This document shows, piece after piece, positions 24,201-34,625 of a stretch of DNA of 64,000 bases. Position numbers and translations under genes: made by a program. Below the pieces are notes generated by a model. The model did no database searches and was not told the origin of the DNA. It saw only the letters and a list, made by a program, of their open reading frames with translations. The first letter of the stretch is position 1; the number at the start of each line of letters is the position of its first letter. This DNA is from Kitagawia praeruptora (Eukaryota > Streptophyta > Magnoliopsida > Apiales > Apiaceae): positions 112,550,501 to 112,614,500 of the forward strand of contig CM075353.1 in NCBI GenBank assembly GCA_037693485.1, read 5' to 3'.

Positions 24201-24576
24201 GTCCTGGCAAAGTAAAAAGCAACATACAGTATCTACTTCTACTGCTGAAGCTGAGTACATTGCTGCTGGAAGCTGTGTAGCTCAAATACTGTGGATGAGG
24301 AACCAATTGAAGGATTATGGCATGGAGAACAAGAAAATTCCAATTATGTGTGACAACACAAGTGCCATTGCCATAACCAACAATCCTGTAGATCACTCAA
24401 GAACCAAGCACATTGACATCAGGTATCACTTCATAAGAGAACATGTCGAGGAGGGGACTGTGGAGCTACATTTTGTGCCCACAATGCAACAAATTGCAGA
24501 TATATTCACCAAACCTCTTGATGAAGTAACATTCAATAGGTTGGTTGGTGAATTGGGAATGCTTAACACAAGTTAG
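21223..24576 (+). CDS. Pol of the SIRE-like copia element (protease, integrase, RT, RNase H)
   Basis: This is an open frame of 1117 codons with no ATG near its start; the first codon listed is TTG. Residues are counted from there. The protease active site DSGASRHMTG is at 27-36. The integrase zinc-binding region (HKKLSH, CEAC) is at about 157-195. The integrase core has Asp222 (HMDLFGPV), Asp285 (RSDNGTEF) and Glu321 (VVERKNR). Reverse transcriptase spans about 640-880 with YVDD at 804-807. RNase H starts near 965 (GYTDSDYAGC, STAEAEYIA). All catalytic motifs I looked for are intact, so the enzyme set looks functional. Because the frame overlaps the end of gag in -1, it needs ribosomal frameshifting or reflects one small indel. 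Confidence 0.9.
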   Translation: MGSEESLINLSLQGTKQKRNKVIWVLDSGASRHMTGNKSLLTELVMKAGPYVTFGDDSIGVTKGYGKLKTGNVIIEDISYVEGLKHNLLSISQFCDKGYEIVFNKKGVSITHIKEGSLALRGVRKADLFVADMDSANQNEVTCFYSKALDDESWLWHKKLSHLNFKTMNALARRELVRDLPQMEFAPKGLCEACEMGKSKRASHKSKEISSITEPLQLLHMDLFGPVNVLSLSRKRYALVIVDDFSKYTWVLFAMTKDEVPFLIIDHITQIENVSTLTVKMIRSDNGTEFKNAVLNDFCVSKGIRRQYSAPRTPQQNGVVERKNRTLVEAARTLLCDSKLPLYFWAEAVSTVCYTQNRSLIIKDKEKTPCELMNGRRPTIKYFHVFGAKCYVLIDDENLGKFAAKAREGIFVGYSTDVVAAYRVFLVNDRKVTESYNVRFDDTKLSSISRDSSEPESLKFQNLDLEELEDEPELVVPLNVPSVREEPESSEQANSTRSGETSSVRTSNNSGGVNSSSRTTVQGSSRVDSSSVGAGTNSVGVSESDQSSQHHNSESHAESSRQFPRERVWNRDHPFELIIGDPDAGVSTRRNARADLANICLYSGFLSKLEPKEIEEALGDADWVIAMQEELNQFERQKVWKLVPRPKNKSVIGARWVFRNKMDENGLVTRNKARLVAKGYSQREGIDYDETYAPVARLEAVRMFLAFAAHKNFKVFQMDVKSAFLNGELEEEVYLEQPPGFIDPELVDFVYLLFKSVYGLRQSPRCWYETLSVFLIESGFTRGVIDKTLFYKNVKNDLILVQVYVDDIIFGSSNERLCEKFAKLMQDKYEMSMMGELSFFLGLQISQRKDGIFICQSKYVRDLLKKYNLEDASAAKTPMATATKLDEDKSGKSVDITSYRGMIGSLLYLTASRPDIMFATCLCARFQADPRESHLIAVKRIFRYLKGTPNLGIWYPRDTCFNLIGYTDSDYAGCRIDRKSTSGACQFLGRRLVSWQSKKQHTVSTSTAEAEYIAAGSCVAQILWMRNQLKDYGMENKKIPIMCDNTSAIAITNNPVDHSRTKHIDIRYHFIREHVEEGTVELHFVPTMQQIADIFTKPLDEVTFNRLVGELGMLNTS

Positions 24577-26156
24577 TAAAGCCTTCTATCTGTAAAATCC
24601 ATGGTTATGTTTGTATATGCAAGCTATTTAATCATTATGTGTTTAGACTTTAAAATGCCTAATTAATGATTATTATAGGGTGCATATAGTGTGATTTTGC
24701 ATGAATTCAGTGTGTTTTAAGTGTCTTTTATAGCACAAATCTTTGAATTTATGCTTGTTAAATTGCATGATCATAGGGGGAGTTAAATTCATAATATTCT
24801 AAATATTGCATGATTTTTAGATGAATTTACCTGTGTTTTTCATGTAATTAGAGGCCTTAGAATTATCAAGGAATGTTTTAATTATGTCATATATTAAAAT
24901 CCTTGAATTGATATTTATATTAATTTGACAAAATTAATTGTTGAGTTTTTCAAAGAAAAATTGTCAAATTATTCTAAGTATCTTCAAAATTTCGAGTTAG
25001 TCACTATCTCGAAACTCATCTTGAAATTCTAGTTGAATTTTGATTTGAGCTTCCAGAGTGAAGTTTTGAAAATTCTAAGTCTGGGAAGAATTTCGAGTTA
25101 GACTCTATCTCGAAATTCAACTCGAAATTCGACTTAGAGTTCGACTTAGAGTTACCAGTGTGCCTATTTATCTTCAAAATATTCGAGATAAAGTCTATCT
25201 CGAACTCCATCTCGAAATTGAGATGAGGTTTCCATTTTTGGGGATATTTTGAAAAGAATTGAGAATTACTTCGAGTTAACCTCTATCTCGAAGTTCAACT
25301 CGAAGTTCGACTTAGAGTTCGACTTAGAGTTCGACTTAGAGTTTGACTTAGAGTTTGAGATGGAATTCTCAATTAGTTAAGGGGATTTTTTCGAGTTAAC
25401 TCCTAACTCGAACTTCATCTCGAATTTCGACTTAGAATTTCGAGATAGATTTCCTTGGTGGTTTGTGCTGTTTACATGGTCTAATAGATAAATGGTTCAA
25501 GTTCTTCGAGTTAACAGCTATCTCGAACTCTATCTCGAAGTTCGACTTAAAATGTTCGAGATAGACTTCGAGATAGAATTTCGACTTGAGTTCTCCCTGT
25601 ATGTACTTAGAGTTTTCATAATTTTTAACAGGGACACTTTAGTCATTTCACATTAATGTCTATATATACATCTCTAACTCGATCTATTTTTTCACTTTTA
25701 CCTAATTGAGTTTTACAGCCGCCCCATATACATACAGGCGATTTCATACTTACACCCATTGATTCGTGATTTTTCTGACTAATCTCATACGGACAACGAA
25801 TTAATGCCCGATTTTAGACTCCTCTTACCTGTGTGTCATCATTAATCTGTGATTGTGTCTTGTATAACTGTTCATCTTCATCGATATATACATACACGTA
25901 TATACACACAAAAATTTCACAGATCTGTTCATACACGATTTCACACACGCATTTCACTGTTAGTGGAGATTCAATTATTGGTTGGAAATTTGCCTTTCAT
26001 TGACTGTTTATTGGAGCCCGTAGTTTAATTTCTCAAAAAGGAACTTTTGTGTTCTTGATAAATTAAAAGGGATATAACGGTTAAGTCTTTAATTAATTGT
26101 TTTTCGAAAATTAAAATTAAAATTCACATTTTTTTAAAGAAAAACTTTTAATTAAA
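24577..26156 (+). other. Spacer between pol and the extra ORF, with dense TCGA-word repeats
   Basis: No coding sequence. From about 24990 to 25610 the words CTCGAA, TCGAGTTA, TCGAGATAG and TCGACTTAGA repeat many times on both strands, so the RNA could fold into many alternative hairpins. After 25650 the sequence is an ordinary leader ending at the ATG of the next ORF. Confidence 0.75.
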
Positions 26157-28763
26157 ATGGCTCACCAATTTTCACTTGCCAAAAACAATTTTTATAATAT
26201 TTCTACGGAAATTGGTGATCAACTCCCACGCTTTAAGTCTTGGATACGATTTCTCAATTTGTATTCCAAAGCTAGCGATGCTTTTACTGCTAAACCTACA
26301 CTAGTACATGATGCTTTACAGCAATTATGGACTAGTGCGGTTTCTTTTGGGAGCAAATCAACCCCCTTTGGTTTCAGGTTTACCTTAGCGGGTCAGGAAT
26401 ATGAGGTGACTGAACAAATTGTCAACAAGGTTCTGGGATTCCCCATTAAAGATGCTTATGATCCAGAACCTACAGCTGCAGAACGCCTCAAGTTCTTTGA
26501 AGAAATAGGATGTTATACTCCGACTGGCCGGATCACTGGAAACATCCAAAAACAATTCTTTCATGTGGAATGGAATTACTTTTTCGAGGCCATCACAAGA
26601 TGTTTTCGGGCACGAGAAAGCGATTACCATCAAATTTCCATTCCCATGCAAAACCTTGGAATTGCCCTAGCAAGAGAACTGGACATAAATTATGGACGCA
26701 TAGTTCTCTCGGAGATAGTTGGTGTAATGGGATCTCTAGCAAGCCGAGACCTCAACACAAAAGATGTTATCTGCTGGTTTCCTCGGTTCTTACAGATGCT
26801 GATTAATCATTTAATACCGAAGGATGCTCTTGCAGTTAGACAGAGTTTTGCCAGAAGTCAAAAATCTCCACCGCTAGGGATGGGCACTAAGTCACTGTCA
26901 ACAATTGATAATCAGGATAAACATCATGGAAAACCAATGTCAATTCCTGATACCTTACAAAAGTGGCTTACATATGATGAGGGAGTTACCACTTTGATGG
27001 AATTATCGCAAGTTTCATCACATGCTCAGAATCGGTCTGCTCATGCTGAGGCATTTGAAGAGATTCCAGATGAGCAAAGCGGTGACGAACAAGGTAATGA
27101 ATCAGGTAATCTCTCCCTACATTCTACTCATTCCTCTTCCTATGTTTCTGATTCCCAGACCCAAGAGACTGCTAGCCCGCAGGATCTATCCCAGGGTGAG
27201 AGCTATATTTCTAATTCCTTGTCACCCATGTCACCGGAATCCAAACAGCCAGCACATATAGATGTAGGAAATGATGAGGAGAGTGACCCCGAAGAGCAGC
27301 CTCTTACTCGAAAGAAAGCCAAAATTTCTCATGCTGCTACTTCTAAACCTCAGTCAAACCCTAGAGTGTCACACGCAACCACTCCACCTCACGAGAGTGG
27401 TTCACCCCTTGAACAATCTGCACATAGGGATTTTGATTTTGATGATGAGTATGTACCTCTTGAAGATGCTGTTACTTCAAAAGGACATGAAGCTTTAAAA
27501 ACTTCAGCCGTACCTTCACCGGTACGTACTGATGCTACAAAGAGGATCGGTTCTGATGTCGTACAAGAACACTTTGTAGCCTCTCAGCCTGAGATTCCAA
27601 CTCAGGAACAAACAGCAATTGATCCCATAACTGCAAATTATATTGCTTATCCAGTTTCTGCAGGTACTGCTTCATATCTTGGATCAATTATTGAAGATAT
27701 ACACGAGCGTGAGACAGGGAGTGTGTGTGAGAGGTTAGGGAGAGAGGGACCTTCATTTTTAAGGCCCGAAACCGAGCGCCAAATACTCACAGAACGAGAA
27801 TTAGAGCGAGGTCACCTAAACCAAACACCGTCCCTTAATACTGAAAATCTTGAATCTCGTATGTCTTCTATGGAAAATCAAATGAAGCAGTTTGGGCAGT
27901 CAATGGGGCAGTTAGGGATGAACGTTGGAAACAATCAAAGGGCTCTTGACGACTATGCAGCACGAATGGCAAGTCAAGCTACAGCTTTTAATGTTTTGAC
28001 AAATCAGGTAAATGACTTGGGCCATGCTGCTGGTGTCTTGGGAAACACCCTGAATGACAGGATGGGAGCAATGGAGCTTACAATGGATAATCTGGCTGTG
28101 GAGATCAGCAGAGTTATGTTCGCAATCAGAAGTTTTGTGCCCCAGGAGTGTTTCGCGCCGCAACAACCTCCCCCCGATGCTGGTACAGGTGGTGCTAGTG
28201 GAGCAGGACCCTATGGTTCTGGTTTTGAAGATTCTTACGCAGCTGGTGGATCTGGAGACCAGGGTGGAGTTCAGGATAACTCACCTAAGGGGGAGAGTAT
28301 AAAGGAGACGAGACAGCAGGGAGTTCAAATCGAAGAAATTCAAGATGTTGAGCCGTCTGTTGAAGAAGAGGCTCTAAGGAGGAAAAAGGGTAAGGCAATA
28401 ATGGTTGAGCAAGATGAACCATTCATTGACCTGAGTCATCAAGAAAAAGTACAGGAGGTAATTGATTCAGATTCTGATATGGAAGACGCACCTTTAAAAC
28501 ATGCTATAAAGAGATCATTGAAAGATCTAGGTGGCGGTGCTGGGATGTCTGTCGGAAGGCCTAAAGAAATTACTGTTGATGAGGAAACCCTGAAGTCTCA
28601 ACAGTTAGCCTTAGATCAAGCTGAGTTCTTTAAGATGAAGGCAATGCAAGATCGTGCTGCGTTTCAGGAAAAGAAAGCGGAGCTACAAGGGAAGCAGTAC
28701 GATTATGAGCTTGCAAGGCTAGCTGATCCTCAAATTGATCTGGACAATAGAAGGATAGGGTAG
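26157..28763 (+). CDS. Extra ORF, part 1, of the SIRE-like element (env position, function unknown)
   Basis: This is an 868-residue frame starting MAHQFSLAKNN. Residues 1-230 look globular (GFRFTLAGQEYEVTEQ, FFEAITRCFRARESD). Residues 290-430 are Ser- and acid-rich with low complexity. Residues 560-660 are Met/Leu/Gln-rich with coiled-coil character (LESRMSSMENQMKQFG). The end (QAEFFKMKAMQDRAAFQEKK) also looks helical. I see no signal peptide and no membrane segment, so although it sits where SIRE-like elements carry an env-like ORF, an envelope role is not supported. The frame ends in TAG at 28761-28763 and reopens in the same frame in the next entry. Confidence 0.75.
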   Translation: MAHQFSLAKNNFYNISTEIGDQLPRFKSWIRFLNLYSKASDAFTAKPTLVHDALQQLWTSAVSFGSKSTPFGFRFTLAGQEYEVTEQIVNKVLGFPIKDAYDPEPTAAERLKFFEEIGCYTPTGRITGNIQKQFFHVEWNYFFEAITRCFRARESDYHQISIPMQNLGIALARELDINYGRIVLSEIVGVMGSLASRDLNTKDVICWFPRFLQMLINHLIPKDALAVRQSFARSQKSPPLGMGTKSLSTIDNQDKHHGKPMSIPDTLQKWLTYDEGVTTLMELSQVSSHAQNRSAHAEAFEEIPDEQSGDEQGNESGNLSLHSTHSSSYVSDSQTQETASPQDLSQGESYISNSLSPMSPESKQPAHIDVGNDEESDPEEQPLTRKKAKISHAATSKPQSNPRVSHATTPPHESGSPLEQSAHRDFDFDDEYVPLEDAVTSKGHEALKTSAVPSPVRTDATKRIGSDVVQEHFVASQPEIPTQEQTAIDPITANYIAYPVSAGTASYLGSIIEDIHERETGSVCERLGREGPSFLRPETERQILTERELERGHLNQTPSLNTENLESRMSSMENQMKQFGQSMGQLGMNVGNNQRALDDYAARMASQATAFNVLTNQVNDLGHAAGVLGNTLNDRMGAMELTMDNLAVEISRVMFAIRSFVPQECFAPQQPPPDAGTGGASGAGPYGSGFEDSYAAGGSGDQGGVQDNSPKGESIKETRQQGVQIEEIQDVEPSVEEEALRRKKGKAIMVEQDEPFIDLSHQEKVQEVIDSDSDMEDAPLKHAIKRSLKDLGGGAGMSVGRPKEITVDEETLKSQQLALDQAEFFKMKAMQDRAAFQEKKAELQGKQYDYELARLADPQIDLDNRRIG

Positions 28764-28787
28764 AAATGGGATGAAGCAAGGAAGATA

Positions 28788-30125
28788 ATGATGGGACCCT
28801 GTGCGAAAGGAGTTCATAACAAGGAGGCAGATGATCTGTTCTACAACCTAAATTTGCAGAATCCAATGGCTGCTGACTACATAAGTGCTTTAAAGAGATT
28901 AATTTCTAAAGTCAGGGTTGGATACAATGCAACGAAAAAGGAGTGGCAGGTTATTTTGTCTTTGACAGAAAGTGTCCCAATGTCTTTCATGTATGTGGAT
29001 GACCAATTCATGACGAGAAGATCTGCATCAGAGTTGTTCTTGCTAGCAACAAAAATTCAATACTCTCATTCTGAGAATCTAAGCATTCTTTATAGGGATC
29101 AGTTAATGCGGCTAGCAGAGGACAAGGGTCCAGAATTCTCAGCATATCCAAATGTTGTCCGGATGGTGGTTGACAGTAAAATGAAGAGGGTGAGCTTGGA
29201 GGAAAAGGACTTAATGGAACTTTCAGTGGAATCTCTTAAGGCCGTCTGTAGGCAAATGATGGGTAAGGGATTCGCTTCTGAGCTTAAAGATAAATCAGTG
29301 AAGATCATTGAAAGTGTCATACTCAAGAAGAGCAATGAGGTGTGGAAGTGTGATGTCATTGCTCCGAACCCTCTTGACAATGTGAAGATTGAACCAGAGC
29401 TAATAGAGAAGAAATGGAATATTCTTCAAGCAATGAAAAATGTAAATGAAGCTCTAAATCTTCCTACTGGAGAACTGGAACAAGGAGAGATAAGGGAGTC
29501 AGTTGGTGTTCCAGGAAGAGATAGCGTATACTGGATACATTCTTTTGTTGATGATACAGCTGATGCCTTAGCATTCATAGATGCAGACCAGAATCAAACA
29601 ATCTTGCATATGAGTAGAGAATGCCTGCAGCAAACTCAAGATGCTGCATTTCTGGAGAAAGTGTTATATGTGTTCAAATGGGAAGATGTGGAAGTTAAGT
29701 ATGTGAATGAAAAGCAGAGACTCGTGAGTTACCTATCTGATGTAGTAGTGGAAAAGAAGCGAATGGAGCAAGATGCGGCTAGTGTCCACAATACTAACCG
29801 TGTCAAAGGCTATCCCAAAATGATCTATTGTCATTTTAAAGCTGATAAAACTCATAGGAAACCTCGGCTTATAATGAAGAAATTTGAGGAAATTCCAGAG
29901 ATCAGGACTACACAGGAGGTGGACAAACTCAGAAGGCTTTTCAAACATCCTTACCCAGAACCCAGGAACCCTCTAGAGATGGAAGCAGTAAGTTTGTTGA
30001 ATGCTAGGTGGACGCAACTTCATGATCCAGTATATAAGAAACAAAAGCAGCAGGAGGAGAAGCGCAGAAGGCAGAAAGAAGAAAAAGATCAAGCTGCTGA
30101 AGCTAGGAAAAGGAAACGGAATTAG
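28788..30125 (+). CDS. Extra ORF, part 2, in the same frame after one TAG
   Basis: This is a 445-residue frame from the ATG at 28788, in the same frame as the preceding ORF and separated from it only by TAG and eight sense codons. It begins MMGPCAKGVHNKEADDLFY. It is mostly mixed alpha-helical-looking sequence and ends in a highly charged tail (KQQEEKRRRQKEEKDQAAEA, then RKRKRN) that could be a nuclear-localisation or RNA-binding tail. No membrane segment. Either the pair was one ORF of about 1,320 codons cut by a point mutation, or the stop is read through. I do not recognise the domain family. Confidence 0.7.
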   Translation: MMGPCAKGVHNKEADDLFYNLNLQNPMAADYISALKRLISKVRVGYNATKKEWQVILSLTESVPMSFMYVDDQFMTRRSASELFLLATKIQYSHSENLSILYRDQLMRLAEDKGPEFSAYPNVVRMVVDSKMKRVSLEEKDLMELSVESLKAVCRQMMGKGFASELKDKSVKIIESVILKKSNEVWKCDVIAPNPLDNVKIEPELIEKKWNILQAMKNVNEALNLPTGELEQGEIRESVGVPGRDSVYWIHSFVDDTADALAFIDADQNQTILHMSRECLQQTQDAAFLEKVLYVFKWEDVEVKYVNEKQRLVSYLSDVVVEKKRMEQDAASVHNTNRVKGYPKMIYCHFKADKTHRKPRLIMKKFEEIPEIRTTQEVDKLRRLFKHPYPEPRNPLEMEAVSLLNARWTQLHDPVYKKQKQQEEKRRRQKEEKDQAAEARKRKRN

Positions 30126-30469
30126 GGTTAAAGGTCAGAGTGGTGTGAACTTGAAGTTGGAAAACCTTCATGTCTTTCGGTTGCTTTAACTCACTTGAGG
30201 AAAATTCACCTTAGAGTGAATCCAATAAGGTGATATAAGTTTGACTAAAAGATATGAAATAATCCAGGTGATAGGAATCATTCAAATGATCTTTAATTCG
30301 AGGTTCGAATTCTGTTTCTAGTTTAAGTTCTTTGTATTGTTTTCAAGTACTTTTCAATTGTATATTTTTCAAGAATGTAATGTTAATTATCTTTTCTCGT
30401 CTCATTGTTTAGTTGAGTTATCCTTCATTAATTTGAATGTCATTGTTAGACAATCAAATTGGGGGAGAT
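30126..30469 (+). other. 3' untranslated region and polypurine tract of the SIRE-like element
   Basis: Short non-coding stretch. GGGGGAGAT at 30461-30469 directly precedes the 3' LTR and is the polypurine tract. Confidence 0.85.
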
Positions 30470-31530
30470 TGAAAGGCAGAGTGTATTAACTTGTAACACT
30501 ATAACTAATGTAACTCAATTAAAAGAAAAGATACTTAACCAGAAGACAATCAAGAACAAGAAGTCACAAGAAATCAACACCAAATGAAGACAAGGTAATT
30601 GATACAATTGAACATGTTAACTATGATCAAGTCAAGAAGAAATCATTGAGAGAAGTTCAAGTCAAAGTTGTTCATGCCTCAGTGATTTGAGAATTCGAGA
30701 ATCAAGATCATAACTATCAGTATCAACAAGACCAATTGATTTCAAGTGAACAAGAAGGAAAGCGAATATTGGAAAGCCAAGTTACTAATTGAATATGGTA
30801 ATTTATTCAAGAAGCAGAAACACTATCAAGACTAGTCACTTATGAACCAGACCAGTGCATCAAGTGTCAGGACATTGATAGCAAGTTTATGTCAGTAATA
30901 AAGATCCATGTTCAAGAGCTTGCTGAAGAATAAAGAAGACATGAAGATATCACAAGCTCAAGATGTGCATTGAAGTTTCAAGTTGAAGACCAGAATATTT
31001 TCTAAGTACTAAATGTTCTGGATGGCCAAGTAGAATATTTCTAAGTAGAAGTTCGACTTAGAAATTTCGAGATGGCTAAGTAGAAATTCTCAAGTAGAAG
31101 TTCTACTTAGAGTGCAGCTTCAACATGACACATGGCATCTTCTGATTGGCAGATTTCCAAGCTTTCAAGATAAGGCAAGATTTATGTGGACATCATTGGG
31201 CCACGTACATCTTAGTCTTTGAAGACTACAGGACATAGATTACATGTAGTATAAATAGAAGCACTTGTGTAATGTTTTGAGTTAGTGAGCAATATTGAGA
31301 AAAACACAAGAAAAAGAGAGAGAGTATATTCACAGAGCTTAGAATCATTCAGTTCTCTCTGAACTTCTGTTATACTTTGTAATGAATGTTGTAGCAACCT
31401 TTTCAAGTTATATATAAAGAAATATATTCCTTGAATCTGTGTGTTCATTTATTGCATCATATTTATTGCTTCTCAAAATCGAAAAGTTGTATTCACCCCC
31501 CCCCCCTCTACAACACATTTGGACCTAACA
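30470..31530 (+). repeat. 3' LTR of the SIRE-like element
   Basis: Compared with the 5' LTR, I find three base differences (in the words GGAAAGCC, GCATCTTC and ATTCAGTT) and two extra Cs in the poly-C run before the end CTAACA. Confidence 0.95.
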
Positions 31531-31565
31531 ACCACATTAGTTTGGATACCAATTTGGTATCTACC

Positions 31566-32210
31566 TGATATGGGCTAAAAGTAAGCCCTAAATACACATT
31601 TAATGTGGCATTAATTAGACCCAATATGGTCAAAACGTGGGGCCCACCAGATGGGCCCAAACCCTGTTTATAATATTAATTTCGTAATTAATATTAGGGG
31701 TAATAGCCAGCTCAGCAGTAAGAGTTAAATAAGGATATTACTCCTGCTTGACTTAGCCTCCAAGGCACCTACTTCAACAAGGAAACTGATTTCTACAAGG
31801 AAGGAGTCTAGAACCTTCCTCAAGGCGGTGACTTGCCCACCAAGTCACTTAATTCTATCACGATTCTAGGGCTTCTCAGCCTATATAAAGGGTCTGACCC
31901 CTCATTCTCAGAACTACGTTGGGCAGAGCTCCATACGTTACCCACCACGTTTTCGGCTTAATCCTTGAATAAGGACATACAAGCCACTGCGTCCTAGGTG
32001 AGCTCTCGCCGCCATAGCCTCGAGGGCACCATCACCTAGAACTACGTCTTGGCTTGATTCTCAATAATGAGATACGTAGGCACTCTGTGAGGACCGATCA
32101 GTCTCGAAACACGGAAACAGCCATTAAAGCTCGAAGCTCAACTACCCTTAGCATTAATTACATATAAACCCTAGCCGTCATATTCATAACCTAGTTTTTG
32201 TTCCACAACA
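31566..32210 (+). repeat. 5' LTR of the Tat-like element
   Basis: It starts TGATATGGG and ends CCACAACA. TATATAAA at 31882-31889 is a probable core promoter. Confidence 0.95.
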
Positions 32211-32212
32211 TT

Positions 32213-32229
32213 TGGCGCCGTCTGTGGGA
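32213..32229 (+). other. Primer-binding site of the Tat-like element
   Basis: TGGCGCCGTCTGTGGGA lies two bases after the LTR. Similar sites occur in other Tat-lineage elements. I cannot name the tRNA with confidence. Confidence 0.7.
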
Positions 32230-32243
32230 AGAAGACATCAACC

Positions 32244-34625
32244 ATGGTAGCTACACGAAGAACAGCACCAAGCTCTACCGAGGCTTTACCAATTAGCTCT
32301 GCTCCGCCTATCACTGAGCAAGTACCCCCAGCAACGGGGGGGATTACTCAAACTCGGGCTTCTCAACCCTCAGGGATGGATCCCCATGCTGAGAGGACGT
32401 TACCGATGGTCATCCACCCGGGTCAAGGAACCAGCTCCCTCCAGACGCTGGTTTCTCCTTTAGTTGATCCCAGTCGCCCGCCACTAGGAGTACAGATCCA
32501 TACTACGGATCTCCCCAGGAATACTAACCCGATGTATGGTCTGCCTAACTACCCTCCAATTACTCAAGGTCCTGGACCCAGCGACCATGCCTTGCAGATC
32601 CGAGATCGAGATTATGTTGACTACTCTGGCCCTTATACTGATGATTCATCGTCTGATGATGATGATCGTGATGAAGCCCCGAGGAGGCGATGTGTTAGCA
32701 GAGAACCAAGAAGGAGAACATAAACTATCCATGATGGACCCCCTTTGACAGCTGCTGAGAGGATCAAGGCTCATGAGGCCGAGATCCTAAGGATAAAAGA
32801 AGATATTGCTAGAGAGCAAGCTAGGTTGAATCAGACTCAACCTCCTCCAATCTCAGGACCGATTCCCATTATAGACTTAGAAAGGTCTTTAAGGAGGCAG
32901 AGAAGGGCTGATGCCCCAACTGGAAGAACAACAAGGGTGGAAACCCCCAGGGGCAACCCCAAGGATCTGATGCCACTTGGGGATCCTGATGATCCCACAC
33001 CCCCGTTTACTGAAGAGGTGATGAATGCTCACATCTCCAGGAAGTTCAAGATGCCGACAATCAAGGCTTATGATGGAACAGGTGATCCCGCAAATCATGT
33101 TAGGACGTTCTCAAACGCACTGTTGTTGCAGCCCGTAAGTGATGCTTTAAAGTGTAGGGCGTTCCCTCAAACCCTGTCGGGCATGGCTCAAAGATGCTAT
33201 AGCCGGTTGCCTGCAAACTCAATTGGCTCTTTTAAGGAGTTAAGTGTTGCTTTTGTTAGCTAGTTTATCAGCGAAAGAGTTCATGAGAAAAGCTCCGCAT
33301 CCCTCATTTACGTGGTGCAAGGGAAAAATGAAAACTTGAGAGACTACATCAAGCGGTTCACTAAGGAGACATTGAACATCACTGACTTGGAAAACAAGGT
33401 GGCCATGGTAGCCCTGTAACACAGAACCACTGATGAATTTTTTAAAAGGTCGTTGGCAAAGCATCCTCCTGAAAACATGGCCGAACTTCAATGAAGGGCT
33501 GATAAGTATATCAAGGCTGAGGATAGTATGAAGAAAGAGGCCACGGGAGGTAATGGCAAAGGTAACAACGACTCTAAAAAGCGAAAGCAAGACTCGGAGT
33601 ATGATGCTAGGGACAAGTATCCCCGTACTAGCAAAGACTCCGAGTCAACGCCAAAGAAGAATTTGGGACCGAGGTTTTCTGACTATGCAAGACTGAATGC
33701 ACCTAGGAGTCAAATCTTGTTAGAAATTGAGAAGGATAAGGACTTTCGATGGCCGAAGCCACTTAGGGGTGATCCTGCCAAGAGGAACAAGGATCAGTAC
33801 TGTAGGTTCCACCGAGATGTGGGACATGATACGGATGATTGCAGACAGTTGAAAGACGAGATTGAATTCCTGATTCGCAAAGGGAAACTGAATAAGTATA
33901 CCAAGGGTGAAGATCGCGGAGCCCAAATAAGGGATTACGACAAGAAAGACAACGATAGAAGGGATAATGATCGTGATCGTAACATACAGCCCCGAGGGCC
34001 AGTTATCAACATGATCCAGGGAGGCCCGACAGCGGCCGGCACAACAAGAACCGAAATAGTAATTGGTTTTGATGACTCTGACCTTGAAGGGGTGAAGTTT
34101 CCCCATGACGACCCGTTGGTCATAACCCCTGTAATTAGAAACTCAGAGGTAAAACGAGTCTTGATAGACAACGGAGTTTCTGTGGATATTTTGTTTCATG
34201 ATGCATTCGTGAAGATGGGATACACTGACTCACAGTTGAACCCGACCAACATGCCCATCTATGGATTTAATGGGGTTGAGTCCAAAGTTGAAGGGACTAT
34301 TCAGTTGCCCATGACAATCGGGCAAGAACCTAAGGAGGCTACGCAGATGTTGAATTTTTTGGTAATCAAGGCATCCTCGACCTATAATGCAATCATGGGA
34401 AGGACTGGACTTCATTCGTTCAAGGCTGTTGCCTTCACTTACCACATGAAGATTAAGTTTCCAACCAGGAATGGTGTTGGAGAACAGAAAGGCGACCAGA
34501 AGATGGCAAGAAGTTGCTACGTGTTTGCATTGAGAGCTGATGGAGTAGGGGGCAGGTACTCCCAATTGAAGACATGGATGTCCGTGGTGATGATGAACAC
34601 CGAGGGAAGTCAGCAGAGGAGTTGA
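32244..34625 (+). pseudogene. Gag-protease of the Tat-like element, with four nonsense codons
   Basis: The frame starts at the ATG at 32244. In-frame stops lie at 32721 (TAA), 33261 (TAG), 33417 (TAA) and 33492 (TGA). The gag domain (MPTIKAYDGTGDPANHVRTF) sits between the first two. A knuckle-like motif YCRFHRDVGHDTDDC lies near 33800. The protease active-site region is LIDNGVSVDILF near 34160; DNG instead of DTG is seen in this lineage as I recall. All four stops begin with T in a context where a C would give a sense codon. The frame ends at 34625 after a shift relative to pol. Confidence 0.85.

Larger units (their letters stand above)
17020..31530 (+). mobile_element. SIRE-like Ty1/copia LTR retrotransposon, young and nearly complete (14.5 kb)
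   Basis: The two LTRs (1059 and 1061 bp) differ at three bases and by two C residues in a poly-C run. ACCAC is duplicated at 17015-17019 and 31531-31535. The internal order is tRNA-Met primer-binding site, gag, pol (protease, integrase, reverse transcriptase, RNase H), a 1.6-kb spacer, a large extra ORF, and a polypurine tract. Integrase before reverse transcriptase marks copia; the size, long gag with zinc knuckles and the extra ORF after pol point to the SIRE/Maximus lineage. Confidence 0.9.

Noticed and set aside
26157..30125. Envelope glycoprotein in the SIRE-like element
   Set aside because: The position fits, but no signal peptide, membrane helix or cleavage-site pattern is visible in either half.
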